A stretch of DNA of 64,000 nucleotides from Rhabditoides inermis (lineage: Eukaryota; Nematoda; Chromadorea; Rhabditida; Rhabditidae). Positions 1-13,691 of this stretch are shown piece by piece; position 1 is the stretch's first letter; each line of letters starts with the position of its first letter. The stretch is taken from contig CAWZYM010000231.1 of NCBI GenBank assembly GCA_963966185.1, positions 390,001-454,000 on the forward strand. The letters run 5' to 3'. A program made the position numbers and the translations under genes. The notes beneath the pieces were generated by a model that saw nothing but the letters and a program-made list of their open reading frames with translations, searched no databases and was not told the DNA's origin.

Positions 1-999
1 CGAATACCCCCGAACACTTCGAAATGCCTTGCTATCTCTTCGAAACACTCCCGAATGACTTACGAAGAGACTGACCACACCTTAAACAGCTGCCCTCCCT
101 TTCTTGTCAACAGCATTTCTAGCATTTTGATATATTCTTATCGTTTAAATAAACATAGCAACATATAGTGTCAGAATCACGCTGTGTCGATAGTGATTCA
201 TGTTGCGCATACGCGCATGCATACATACATAGTCCCCTCAATAAACACTTTCCCAGCCGCATTTTATTCGCATCTTCTCCGCCCATTCAGCCGCAAATCA
301 AAGCCGTGATACTGATCGATTGACGTGTGATACTCATCGATTGACGTGATAGCTTATCGTTCGCCGAGTCCCCACCGGAAGCGATGAGTCATGTGTTCCA
401 ACCTAAAAACGTACCCTCACAATCGTATAGAAAATGTCGCGGCCGAGGAGCGGTCATGATGCGAAGACGAGAGAGAAAGAGAGAATAGTGGTGAGAGGAT
501 CTGGTTCACTCTGGCTTCTCTGGCCGCCCGTCGCGCCCTCTCGTTTCGGCGCGCTCTCTCGCAGTGAGAGCGGGACGCGAGTGCGGGGCAGAGACGCAGG
601 GCTATGGGTAGACAATTCCAACACACAGCCGCCGCCACGATCTCACCACTGCGATGTTTTGCATTGATTCGATTTATCAGGTGCATCCGCATTCGTGTGT
701 TTACCTTCTTCATTATTACTTTCATAGTTTCGCAATACCCCTAATTGACAGGCTTGTGCGTACTCGCCTCGCCTCATGAAAATGCTCGGTCCATCGATGT
801 GACGAGCACACGTTTATCCGCTCAATTATTATTGTATTGTTTGCCCGCGACGACAGAGCGACTCTCTTATGCATGCACTTGCCCCGGTCGGTCAATATCC
901 ATGTTTTCAATTACTTATTCAAATCCTCTTTTCTCCTTCCAAATTACTTTCTACATGTTTGCTCTCGCTTTTCTACAATGCGAGTGGATGGAAGTGCAT

Positions 1000-1049
<50 letters not shown>

Positions 1050-2127
1050 GGAAGAGACAGCTCTCATTTCATTAGCCCCACTCGGCCTTCCGTCTTCCGG
1101 GATGTCGAATCGACGTGCGTCCTCATAATCACTCGTCCATTCTCTCATGCCCTTTTTCCACGTCTTCGTCTCCCGCTCCCTTTCCTCCGTCCATATGTCG
1201 CACGGGCAAAAACCGCTCCGGTTGCCAGTCGCCTCTCTCGTCTCGCCTCGTCTTTCACAGCCGCCACCACACAAACATACATATTCCACCCTTCATACAA
1301 AACGAGCTTGCGAAATGGAATGGCCTATGCACTCCTCTCTCTCTCTCTATCACTCCTTTCCTTTCCCGAATTAGATGCCGCCTAGTATTGCGAAAGCTGA
1401 CGTGTGTGCGCAGCTTATCTCTCGTATACTCGGATTCTTCCCTATCTATCTCGCAGCCCGCCTTCTTCCAATCTCCCCCTTCTCACACAATCGATGTAGA
1501 ATGAAAACGAAGAGGCGCGATGACGTCCCTTTGAAAGAAGGGGGTGGAGGGAGGCGGAAATGGGTTCGCTCTGCACCGTGCGGCATTCCCCCGAGGCGGC
1601 CCTTCCACTCCCTCTCCATCCCATCCATTCCCTTGTTTTGTTCCCGCTCCTATGAGTCTAGACTAGACTCGGATGTTTCCGCGTGTGTATGTAGTGGCTC
1701 TGTCGCCCAGAAACGGAGACTTCGTCAGGTCCAAGTGTTCACTGAGCACTCGTGTGCATTGCCCAGTTACTTTCCCTCTATTCTCTCACCAGGCAAACAT
1801 TGGTTGACTTCACGTGTCAGCCTTTCATTTCACCTTTCTCCCGGTGCATACCCTTTTCGAAAAAAAATGTAGGCATGTATTTTTTCTCATTCGTGAAAGA
1901 GTACACTTCCAATCAGGAATCGCCCTATTGGAAGTGCCTGGCAGTTGTCTGATTGTATCCTGCCGCACTCGAAAATCGCTCGTATAATCGCAGTGTTCCT
2001 TTTCATATCGGCATATCTGATTACTCGGTTTCCAAGGAAGTCATTTGTACACACGAACACATATGTTTCTGATTTAGAAGTACACTGTTTGTCGCTCTAT
2101 TCTCGTGTGTTTTATTGTTTGACGAGA
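1..2127. other. Non-coding left flank with GA microsatellite and a dispersed repeat
   Basis: I see no convincing exon here. Bases 1-85 resemble a stretch inside the first kinase gene (about 2518-2625), sharing runs such as TCGAAACACTCCC and GAAACTGACGACACC-like text, so this is a dispersed repeat. Positions 305-350 hold two copies of a short ATCGATTGACGTG motif. A pure AG microsatellite lies at 1004-1047. The rest is pyrimidine-rich and may hold the promoter of the kinase downstream. Confidence 0.5.
1004..1047. repeat. (GA)n microsatellite
   Basis: About 22 uninterrupted AG units on the plus strand. It is one of many GA/CT tracts in the window. Long open frames crossing it are low-complexity and not coding. 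Confidence 0.9.
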
Positions 2128-2163
2128 ATGGGTGTTCTACCATTGATATCAGATATTGTAGTG

Positions 2164-4856
<2,693 letters not shown>

Positions 4857-5574
4857 CGTCGTCGTCGTCACATAGTCGACCAGAATGCCTTCTCCCTTTG
4901 CGGGCTCTCTCCCTCCACTGTTGCTCTCTAGTCAGTCAAACTCTCCCCTAATAACTACAATAGCACCCCTCTTTTTCTCCGAGACGGTTTCTCTCAGCGA
5001 TACAAGTATAGCTCAAATTCTCTACTGTATTCGAATTCCCGTTAATTCTGTGTAGAACTAGCATAGAGGAGAAGACTTTTATAGTGTTCACTTATTCCAA
5101 AACGATGTACAAATGTGAATGTGTGTTGCGACGTGTTGATGAAGTAACAAAAAACTTATAAAATCTTCTGATATTGAAATCTGGCAATGAATTCATTTTT
5201 ATACCAGTATACAATCACAGATAACCAACTGGTGTGCGCTTACTATTACATTTTATTGCCGTGTTATATAAACAAAAACATTGCGAAACATCAAGAAGAT
5301 GTGTATGAACAGAGCTTTCACAATGATGAGGTATGAGAAATGAGGAGTGAAGAGTCTGATGAAGAGACTGTTGAGAGGTACATACAAGTGGCAGGAAGCT
5401 GTCGTGAGATTTTTTTCACGTGCTCACGATAGGTTGTCACTTGATTCGCACTATTTCGTGCAGTCGGAAAAGTTCATTTCTGCGATATGCAGAGTCGTCT
5501 AGATTGGGCGTATAGTATTACTCTCCCGATATAACAGCGCGATAATGTAGCTGTGGCCGGTTCTGAAGCACGGT
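4857..5574. other. Intergenic: kinase 3' flank and chemoreceptor 3' flank
   Basis: No exon recognised. The two flanking genes converge here, so this stretch should hold both 3' ends. AT content rises after about 4980. Confidence 0.5.
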
Positions 5575-8500
5575 TCATTCATGGCAAATTTCTCGAAATG
5601 CAATCCTATAAATGGTTCGGCTGACTGACCGGTTGAGTAGCAAGTACATGGCGGCGTTGATACCATTCCACAGTGGCCAGAGGAGGTTAGTGTATAAGGA
5701 GAAGAGGGGAGAGTGGGGGCGGATCCAAGGCTCCAGCCACTCCCATGCAAGGAAAGAGAGCACGTGCACAAAACAGCCCGTCATCACCTACACAAAGCTG
5801 GTGTTGCTCAGATATGGTTATTGTTAACCTGTATAGTGATCCTTGATTCCTCCTTTTTGCGAGGCAGTCCGACCTTGCGTATGTAGCATACGATGACCAT
5901 CGAAAGAGCGGTTGTGACGAGAGCAGCAGTGTATAGTAGGCTCGCCCACCAGTTTCGCTATCTCGCGCAAGAGAGCCGAGCGCGACGAAATAGGTTAGAC
6001 AATGTGAGACGGCAGAGAAATAAAGACACGCGCGCGCCACCCGGCCACTCCCGACAACCATGACACAACCATGACGCAAAATCTTTGTTTTTGAAAAGTT
6101 TATACCAAAACTGATTCAAAAATCACCAATGCACAGTAATTGTCAATCATTTCAAGCCAAATCATTACATAAAACACGAATATACATGATGTTACTTATA
6201 TAAATCAGCGCAAAGCATACTTGTTTCAATACAGCTATTACAATGTTACATGACAATTTAATGGTTATTAGGTGTACGTCCGAGTTGCCAGTAGTCCTTG
6301 ATGAAAAGGCGCTGCCGGGCTGTCATCCACGAGAACCTGCAACAAATACGTTTCAGGGATATCGCTATCATCATATCAATGTTGACCCTGTTATCACCAC
6401 TGTTATGAATACATTTACATATCAGAAAGACCGTGAAGTTAAAAAAAAAACCTTTTCTAAGCGACAGTGCGACGTGGAGAGAAAGCAGCGGTGTTCGTCG
6501 GGAACACAGCCACGCGGGCTTCCCGCGACACTGACTCACGCGTCAGTGCGGACATAATCTACAACCATAACGAATACTACGTTAAAAACACACAACTAGC
6601 TGAAATATGATATTCGCAATCCTTACCTGATCCAGAATCTGACGCCACACGCCCGCCACGACTGCGCGGCTTCATGCGCAACGAAACCGGCTTGATCAGC
6701 GCGCTGCGCCAGCTCCATCATGACCCAACTGAAACATACTACTTCGTTATCACAACTGTAGGTTGTAGACACAATGAAAACTATTTTAAAACACGACGGC
6801 GACAAATACAGATCATGAAACAAACAGGCATTCAAATCATTCAAAACGCGAGATACGAACCGTGTTCATGCATGCTAAGCAAGTGTGTATGTTTTAAAAG
6901 AAGCGTCAGTAATCATATTTCAATTGCAAACATACAACAAAATATAAACAAACAAAAAAGATCAAAAACATGTTTTGTGATTGAAACACCGCGGGATCCT
7001 AGACAAGATGGCGGGGCCCCCGCCCATTGAAAAGCGGGGGCCCCGCCACCTCTCAAGCGGCGATCGCGCGTGAACGCCGCGCGACTGCCGCTTTATGTGG
7101 GGCGGGGTTCCCGCTCACTGAGCGGGGCCCCCGCTAGCAGGCGTGCGGCGCCCCCGCTACAGTCACAATCTTGCGATTCGATCGCTGCTTTCTACTACTT
7201 ATCGATTGCTTTTCTCCTGTTCAATCAATAACCATTTCAAAGTATACATTTATCTGTCATTGCACACATACAGTTACATCACAACACATCAAAGAATACG
7301 AACGTATCTCGGGTCAATCATGTACACAATGTTTGAGGGGAATAAAAATGTGGAAGTTGCAGTTGGTGATAGCGCTTGAATCTTCTCGTGAGTTGAAGCG
7401 ACTTCTGTCAGGCGGAGTTGATCACACGCAACATTCGGCATTTAGCAGGAAAGCCTGCAAGACATAAGAATTAGAAACCAAAAGTAGTCTATCCTATCAT
7501 ACCTGTGTCTTAGATTCCATTCTGCATGATGTTCCCTTTTGTCACAGGGCGGGAGCGGGAAGGTGGCAGCTTCCATAGCGGTTCGCCGCTCGAAGCTGAA
7601 AATAAAAAGACATAACAAATACACTGTATAATGCTAGAATCAAACCTCACCTAGGGACAAACTTGTATCCGAGCTCGGAGTAGGCAAAGTGGGTCCTTCG
7701 TCGCTCGTCGCCGAGAAGACATCTGTGATAGGATCGGTATATATAGACTGTTAACCACGACCGAACTCGTAAAAGTTTATGTTCGTCAAGTGCACATGGT
7801 ATGAGCTCTTCGACCGAAAAGAGCTTTAATACTGGAAAGCTTCTTTCGGTCTGAAAAATAGCAACTGATACTGGTTTACTGGTCAGTATGCAATTCCTTA
7901 CTCATGCGGTGAAACTCGCGCATGAAACCTCTTTTTCCAACCAGCTTCTACCATGCGCACTTACTTCCTTCCTACGATAGCCGAATACACAACTACAACA
8001 ATCACAACAGACAAAATACAAAAGAAACATGGAAAAAACAAAATGTGAAGTAGTGAAATAGCGAACAACAACACTTCGAATTCAAATCGACCACGGCGTC
8101 TTTCCGATTTCTCGCCCGCCCCGAGCGAGCGGCGCGGGGCCCCCGCTCACTCACTTTTCCCGCCCATTTTAGCGGCGACCCCGCTCAGCAAGCGGCAACC
8201 CCGCGGAAGGGTTGCGGGGATCCCGCTAGCCCGGCGGGGTTCCCGACAGCCCAGCGCGGCCGCCGGCCCATTTGTCTGAATAGAATAGAGCAAAAAAATA
8301 ATCGCGCTCTATCTGCAGATAGAGCGCGATAATTTTTTGATCGGAAAATGCTGAGCTAGTTGCGCGCTTAGTATAGTTGGCTACCTATGACCATACATAG
8401 ACAATACATACTCTGTAGGCATTTCAATGTACCCTGTCAGTGTAATACACGATGTAAAAGTGGATAGATGTTGCTGGGGCGTACGCAAAGACGATAGTCA

Positions 8501-9114
8501 GAGGATCGAACACATATGAGGTACGGTAGATGAAACAAGTAGTCAGTAGAGCAACGAAGGAGAGAGAAAAGAAAAGGGGAATGAGCTGAAAAGTAGTGTT
8601 TCAAAACGTCACATAAATGATAATTAATATACCTCGCGAATCGACGTGCTGAAAACTGTTTGTATATATTTGCGGAATAAAGTGAGGACGAATCGATTGA
8701 GAGCAAGAAGAAGCTCCGATGTACAGCTCAATATCCAAGAAACTAGTATGAACGATCCGACTGGCTGAAAAATGTGACATAGGTGAGGTGTTGGGAATCA
8801 GTATACTTTACTACTAACGTATTGAAACACTGGATGAGTATTCATGGTGATGACAATAGCTGCAGAAAACACATGAACGATTAGTTGGAAAATATCAAGA
8901 ATAGCCGTTATGAGCATAAGCACATACGCAAATCGACCGCCGAAGTTCATGTTTTTGAAACATATCTGAACGGAATTATGATTGACAGATTGACACACAT
9001 GAGTAATCTTACTAGAATGTATACTAGTTGAGCTAGGAGAAACAAAGATGACTGCGTCAAATATATTATACCGAATGTGAAACGTTCTGCAGTACTGTAA
9101 ACGTATACATCCAT
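5575..9114 (-). CDS. Nematode-type seven-transmembrane chemoreceptor (serpentine GPCR)
   Basis: Putative sensory GPCR in the plasma membrane. Exons on the minus strand: 9114-9013, 8965-8819, 8764-8633, 8585-8433, 5957-5829, 5787-5575; all junctions are phase 0 and give about 291 residues. Hydrophobic segments fit seven helices: one in exon 1 (FGIIYLTQSSLFLLAQLVYI), helix 2 with LITAILDIFQLIV, helix 3 with SELLLALNRFVLTLFRK (nematode receptors have a similar LALNR at the DRY position), helix 4 in exon 4, helix 5 in exon 5 followed by a basic loop (RKVGLPRKK), helix 6 at the start of exon 6, helix 7 with WNGINAAMYLLLNRSVSRT. This resembles Srt/Srx families; which one I cannot say. The exon 5 acceptor (GATAG) is weak. 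The 2.5 kb intron 4 contains another apparent gene on the same strand. Confidence 0.8.
6258..7850 (-). CDS. Unrecognised gene nested in the chemoreceptor intron
   Basis: I do not recognise this protein. Four minus-strand exons join in a single open frame with consistent phase-2 junctions: 7850-7651, 7595-7503, 6728-6627, 6336-6258 (at least 157 residues to the stop). The 5' end is not fixed: no in-frame ATG precedes the Met at the FERRTAMEAA segment. Readable parts are RTHFAYSELGYKFVP, PLPPCDKREHHAEWNLRH, VMMELAQRADQAGFVAHEAA, and the C-terminus TARQRLFIKDYWQLGR. It is soluble-looking, rich in Arg, His and Trp, with no clear membrane helix. Its 774 bp third intron carries a GC-rich palindromic array. 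It may be a true nested gene, a captured gene or domesticated mobile-element DNA. Splice consistency over four exons is the main argument for coding. Confidence 0.55.
6988..7160. repeat. GC-rich array of short GCGGGG(N)CCCCGC palindromes
   Basis: Several imperfect palindromes of the form GCGGGGCCCCCGC, GCGGGGTTCCCGC and AAGCGGGGGCCCCGCC are packed in about 170 bp, in sharp contrast to AT-rich surroundings. A second cluster of the same motif lies at about 8113-8272, flanking the nested gene on its other side. Confidence 0.75.
8113..8272. repeat. Second GC-rich palindrome array
   Basis: Same motif family as the array at 6988-7160: GCGCGGGGCCCCCGCTC, GCGGCGACCCCGCT, GCGGGGATCCCGCT and GCGGGGTTCCCG. 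The two arrays bracket the nested gene within the chemoreceptor intron. Confidence 0.75.
8286..8342. repeat. Long palindrome centred on CTGCAG
   Basis: A perfect 30 bp palindrome (ATCGCGCTCTATCTG and its complement) with near-perfect A/T-rich extensions on each side. It would extrude as a cruciform or an RNA hairpin. It lies immediately next to the second GC-rich array. Confidence 0.85.
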
Positions 9115-9670
9115 TCTGAAACAGTTGACATTTTCATCAACAAAAAATTCAAATCGACTTAGTCACGAAACATTAACGAATGCATATGGGAGATTCACGT
9201 TGGTCACGTTAAAAGTGTAAGTAAAATGTTAGAGTGTTTCTACTAATTAGGAGTTGTTAAACGTTATCTAGTGTTACCAATTATATACTACAGTAGAAAG
9301 CCGTTATCGTTACACACTTTGTAGGAAATCGAAGTATTATCTGACCAGAAAATAGCAAAAATCATAATTGTTTTCATGTATCATGTTTCATTCTACCTGC
9401 ACATGATATAAATGTAAAATTTGACATGCAACGGTACAAAAATACAACTCTTTTTATGGAAACTGTCTGCAAAAATGTGCGGATAAGCGTCACATAGATT
9501 CTCAGAACGAACTTCGTATTAGAAATTGATCTTAAAATTAAATTTGAGAGAGTTCAAATATGACAAGTTTCACTGGACTGATGAATGTACAAGAACTAAA
9601 TTTAAGCAATTTGTGTCCAATTAGCACTTTTCGACTTCGCGACTTTCTGCTCTGCTTCATATCACATCAC
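9115..9670. other. Intergenic, AT-rich, 5' flank of the chemoreceptor
   Basis: No coding signal seen. It ends at the point where the truncated retroelement copy begins. Confidence 0.5.
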
Positions 9671-10911
9671 ATTCGATAAAAGAGCCTAGTCAATTCAATC
9701 TGTTTTCTGCGGACTTCAGTAGCCTTTTCACAAACTTACCGCACGAATCCGTTATCAAAAATATCTTCGGATTGATTGATCTATGTTTCAAGAACAGCAA
9801 AAAAGAGTTCATTGTGGTTGGATACAAGAAAGTTTATTACAGCGCTACAGATACAAAGTCAGGAAATTCATATGATATAAGTGACATTTAATTTATGCTC
9901 GAATATATATTGAAAAACAGTTATGCTCTCTATGGAGGATTAATTTTCAAACAAATATCCGGTATCCCTCAAGGTAATAATTGTTCACCTCTTCTAGCCG
10001 ATTTGACACTATCCTTCATGGAATACACTTACGTAATGCGAAACTCGGAATATTTCCGAAATACTCAGTCAAAAATATGCAGATACATGGATGATATTCT
10101 AATCATATACAGGAACAATTCCACTATTGTTTCTAAAATAAATAGCGAAATATATCACAACTCTCTGACTCTTGAACAAACTAGTACACAGAACAAAGAA
10201 ACGGAATTCTTAGATTTGAACATCAAAATGGAACATAATTCAATAACAACAAAACTCTACAATAAAACAGATGATTACTCGTTCGATGTCAGCAGATACC
10301 CACACTACGAAAGTAATATCAAGTCAAGCATTGCTATGAATTGTTTGCATGGAGAAATCATACGAATATTCAGATGTTGCACTATGAAGTCAACTTTTAA
10401 ACAAAGATGCCAACAACTGTTCAAAACTTATCTCGCAAATGGTTATACTTCTCACAAAATTACTTTTCAAATTTCAAAAACTATTCTTAGTAATAAACAA
10501 TTATTATTGAAATACAAACTGAAGGCCAAAAATAAATTCAAACATTTCATTGACACACTGAATTGATCTCATCCCCTCTTTCTCTGCGCTCTGTCTGATC
10601 TACCGATCTGCACTAAAAGTCTATGTGACTCGCAGTCGCCGCTCTCAAATCAGTCGTGTCGCATTCCCCTCTCTCGTTAGGTTGCTCCCAATTTTTGTTG
10701 ACCCCTATCCCTAAGCGTCGTAGACGATCGATAACCCTCTAGAAATATTTTCCCCTTTTTCTTGTAATACTACTTTGTACACTTGCCTACCGGTTCATCA
10801 CTGATGATGGTCCCGGCTGGTAGGTTTACACATTCGGTCTGGTGGAAGGGACCGAAACCGAATATGTACTATGATTTTTCAATGCATTACTTCTTTGAAT
10901 TTCTTGTAATT
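9671..10911 (+). mobile_element. Truncated upstream copy of a Penelope-like element (pLTR-like)
   Basis: Bases 9671-10911 are nearly identical to 14268-15508 (offset 4,597; I count about four substitutions in 1,241 bp). It carries the C-terminal half of the reverse transcriptase, including SGIPQGNNCSP and YMDDIL, and the 3' untranslated part with the hammerhead-like motif. One difference turns an AAA codon into TAA just before the FMLEYI segment (about 9888), so this copy cannot encode the intact RT core. A 5'-truncated partial copy head-to-tail with a longer copy is the usual structure of Penelope-like elements. Confidence 0.9.
10780..10872 (+). ncRNA. Hammerhead-ribozyme-like motif in pLTR (left copy)
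   Basis: Contains CTGATGA at 10801-10807, GGTCCC immediately after, its complement GGGACC further on, then GAAAC (from 10854). This is the order of the conserved hammerhead core with helix II. The helix II loop would be long (about 33 nt) and helix III is not obvious. Hammerhead motifs in pLTRs are an established feature of Penelope-like elements. Identification is by eye only. Confidence 0.5.
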
Positions 10912-11761
10912 CGATATGGCAGTGATGCTGGGTGATTCGGGGGGAGAAATTACCCTCTCCCCAGTATGACCTGTCTTATCTTACTCGTACACTTTGGTCG
11001 CAAGACCAACCCGCGTCCCTTATGGGACGAACTTTACGTCTTTTGACGCACCCAGTCCCTTATGGGACTCTATTCGTCTTTTGACGCAACTACCCCACAT
11101 ATACCCCTTTTTTTCTACTATCTTATCTATAAAGATTGTAATACGCACAAACACACAAACCAGTATGTTTCCGAACCATTTCATGTCTACAACGCCTTTT
11201 CCTGCACAAATTAGTCTGTTTGTACGCGCGAACACTAAGTGACTAATATAAGTCGCACTATGACCCAAGTCTGTGAACACTGATCCTCGGATCTCCTCTT
11301 GCACCAATCAATGAACACTAGATGTGCTTGCCGGTTGGCAGGTTGGAGCGCAAAGCACATCACAATGAACACTCAAGCGAACAATCGGTGTGGGCAGCGG
11401 GATCAAAGAACACTCGCGGTCGATCACTCGCCTCTCTCTCCGCCGCCAACACACCACCCAACCTCTTGTGACCCATCAGACTACAAACACATCACTCATG
11501 TGATCACTCATGCTACCCAGAGTCTACAGTAACGAAAGAGAGGTTAAACTCTGGTGTTGACCAACAAAGCGGTCCCACCCCGAACTCAGGTTGGCAGTGG
11601 GATGGGGCAGACACCCCGCTGATGCACGAGAGTTGGTACTCACTGCCATTGCTGTAAGGTGGGATGACAGGTCCTGGCCTCGCACAATACTCATGAAATA
11701 CTCTTGTATTCCCCAGTTCCACTCTCACCCTTTACCCAAAAACAGGCGCAGCTGCCTCTAA

Positions 11762-13135
11762 ATGCTGTACAAAAACAACGATAAACCATACTACTTACTT
11801 AAGGAAATTCAACGTGTGCAGACAGATAGAAAGCAAACAACGGCTGATCTTCCCGGAAACACAGTTTTTACTGGAAAACGATGTGATAACAAACGATGTG
11901 TTATTTGTCCGAAAATAGAATTCAAATCACAAACAACAAGTTCATGCACTTCAATGACTATACCTACATTCAAATCAAATGATGCTAATTGTCTCTCAAA
12001 GAACTTAGTTTACCTAATAACATGCAATAAATGCAACATGCAATATGTCGGTGAAACTAAACAAACACTCAAACAAAGAATGTCCGCGCATAGGAATAGT
12101 TTCAAAACCAACAAGTTAAACACTTTTATTAGCAAACATTTCAAACTCTCAGATCATGATTGCGAAGAATTCAAAATCACTATCTTGGATAATCAGTCAG
12201 AAAATTGTGTCACTGAAGTGAGATTGCAAAAAGAGCACTTCTGGATAAACTTGATTAAATCTGCATATCCGCTTGGACTGAATGATCAAATCAAAACTTT
12301 TGGAAATATCTCAGTTATTGACTTTCATAAATGTAAAATAGAAAATAATCCATTCACTAGCCTTAAAATATCGAACTCTAGAAATAAACATAAATATCGA
12401 GGAAAAAGAAGAAGGAGTATCCCTGCTTACAAAAATACGATGACAAATTCTACAATTCTAAGTGCAGTGGAAACCCTCGAAGGAAAACAACTATATCAAT
12501 ACTACAATTCGCTTAACAAACATGCAATAGAAAATCTCTTGGATTACATGGTGAACGACGAAACCTATAACCTTCTGAGTAAATCTCTTCAACTCAAAGT
12601 TTTCTGTATAATTGCTAAGTCACTAGTTTCAAAGAAAATTAACGAAATCCTACCGCAGAAATATCACAATCTGAAAGTACAATATTATGGTAAATTCATG
12701 GAAGAAATCAATTTAGCCAAGTTAATAAACAGATCAATAAATACTTACTTCAAAACAACGGATGAGAAACACTATAAAACAAGAATTTTATACACTTATG
12801 ATTTGCCAGATAGCACACAAATTATGAACTACAATAAATTCCTACGCAATTTGACTACTGGCCAAATTAAAAGAATACTGTCATCGGCCTGTTACTGTAA
12901 CCACTATCCATCGTTCATAGACTCGCACTATAAACACATTGTTACTGGAAATGCTAATATGATACAAAGTAATGATCTGAGAAATATTATTCTGAACGGA
13001 ACAAAATATCGATCTCCTAAATCTGTAAACGATGAAGAAATTACCACAGATCTATTGCAATTAGTTACAGAACACCTAGAAAAGCTATCGACTATATATA
13101 AAATACCCGGCAACATAGTTATGGATGTAATGTAA
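11762..13135 (+). CDS. GIY-YIG endonuclease part of the Penelope-like element
   Basis: 457 residues. A Cys cluster (CDNKRCVIC, about residues 40-49) precedes a GIY-YIG nuclease core: VYLITCNKCNMQYVGETKQT with the YVG signature, LKQRMSAHR containing the catalytic Arg, and an acidic residue in VRLQKEHFWINL. GIY-YIG nucleases nick target DNA to prime reverse transcription in these elements. About 290 residues follow, starting with a basic stretch (KHKYRGKRRR), with no domain I recognise; they probably link to the RT, which is now separated by the LINE insertion. The frame closes near the (ATGTA)n tail of that insertion, so this stop is probably not original. Confidence 0.85.
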   Translation: MLYKNNDKPYYLLKEIQRVQTDRKQTTADLPGNTVFTGKRCDNKRCVICPKIEFKSQTTSSCTSMTIPTFKSNDANCLSKNLVYLITCNKCNMQYVGETKQTLKQRMSAHRNSFKTNKLNTFISKHFKLSDHDCEEFKITILDNQSENCVTEVRLQKEHFWINLIKSAYPLGLNDQIKTFGNISVIDFHKCKIENNPFTSLKISNSRNKHKYRGKRRRSIPAYKNTMTNSTILSAVETLEGKQLYQYYNSLNKHAIENLLDYMVNDETYNLLSKSLQLKVFCIIAKSLVSKKINEILPQKYHNLKVQYYGKFMEEINLAKLINRSINTYFKTTDEKHYKTRILYTYDLPDSTQIMNYNKFLRNLTTGQIKRILSSACYCNHYPSFIDSHYKHIVTGNANMIQSNDLRNIILNGTKYRSPKSVNDEEITTDLLQLVTEHLEKLSTIYKIPGNIVMDVM

Positions 13136-13691
13136 TGTAATGTAATGTTTATCGTAATCGACTAGGATAGGTATACACGGGAGCAATAAATAACGAAGAT
13201 GCAAAAGCAACAATGTACAGTACATGCTACCGTAATATATGGATGGATAGATGCTGCTGCCGTGGGAGACAGACCGCAGTAGAGTGACCGCACCCGCGCC
13301 CCCGATGCCTACCCCGGCACCGCCCCCAGAGTGGAGTGGCTACCACATAGTGGAGTAGTGCCGCTAACTTTAATTGAGGAAGACGCGCAGCATTGCGCGG
13401 TAAAGTGCAGTCAGTATACTAGTTCGCTGTATATGATTTCAGAACATTTTTCATGAGATAGTTCGTCAGATTTGTTTTGAATATTTTGGAATTGTCTTCA
13501 CAAACGATGGAAGTTGGTAACTGATTCCAAACAGTGCAAACTCTGTGAGATAGGAAAGATTGTTCGAGAGCAGTGGTTGATTTTGAGAAGATTTTCAGTC
13601 CATTTCCTCTACTCCTTGACTGAATTGTAGATTCTTTCGAGTACAATACAATCGGATTGTCTTCTTTGTCCACCCAAACTTGACCATACAC
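13126..13691 (-). mobile_element. 5'-truncated LINE fragment inserted in the Penelope-like element
   Basis: The minus strand encodes 90 residues (13691-13419) with the pattern common at the C-terminus of LINE-encoded RT proteins: SHRVCTVWNQLPTSIVC then IFKTNLTNYL and a stop. The 3' end toward 13126 is a short tandem tail (plus strand ATGTA repeats). It sits between the endonuclease and the RT of the Penelope-like element. Family (RTE-like or CR1-like) not resolved. Confidence 0.65.
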
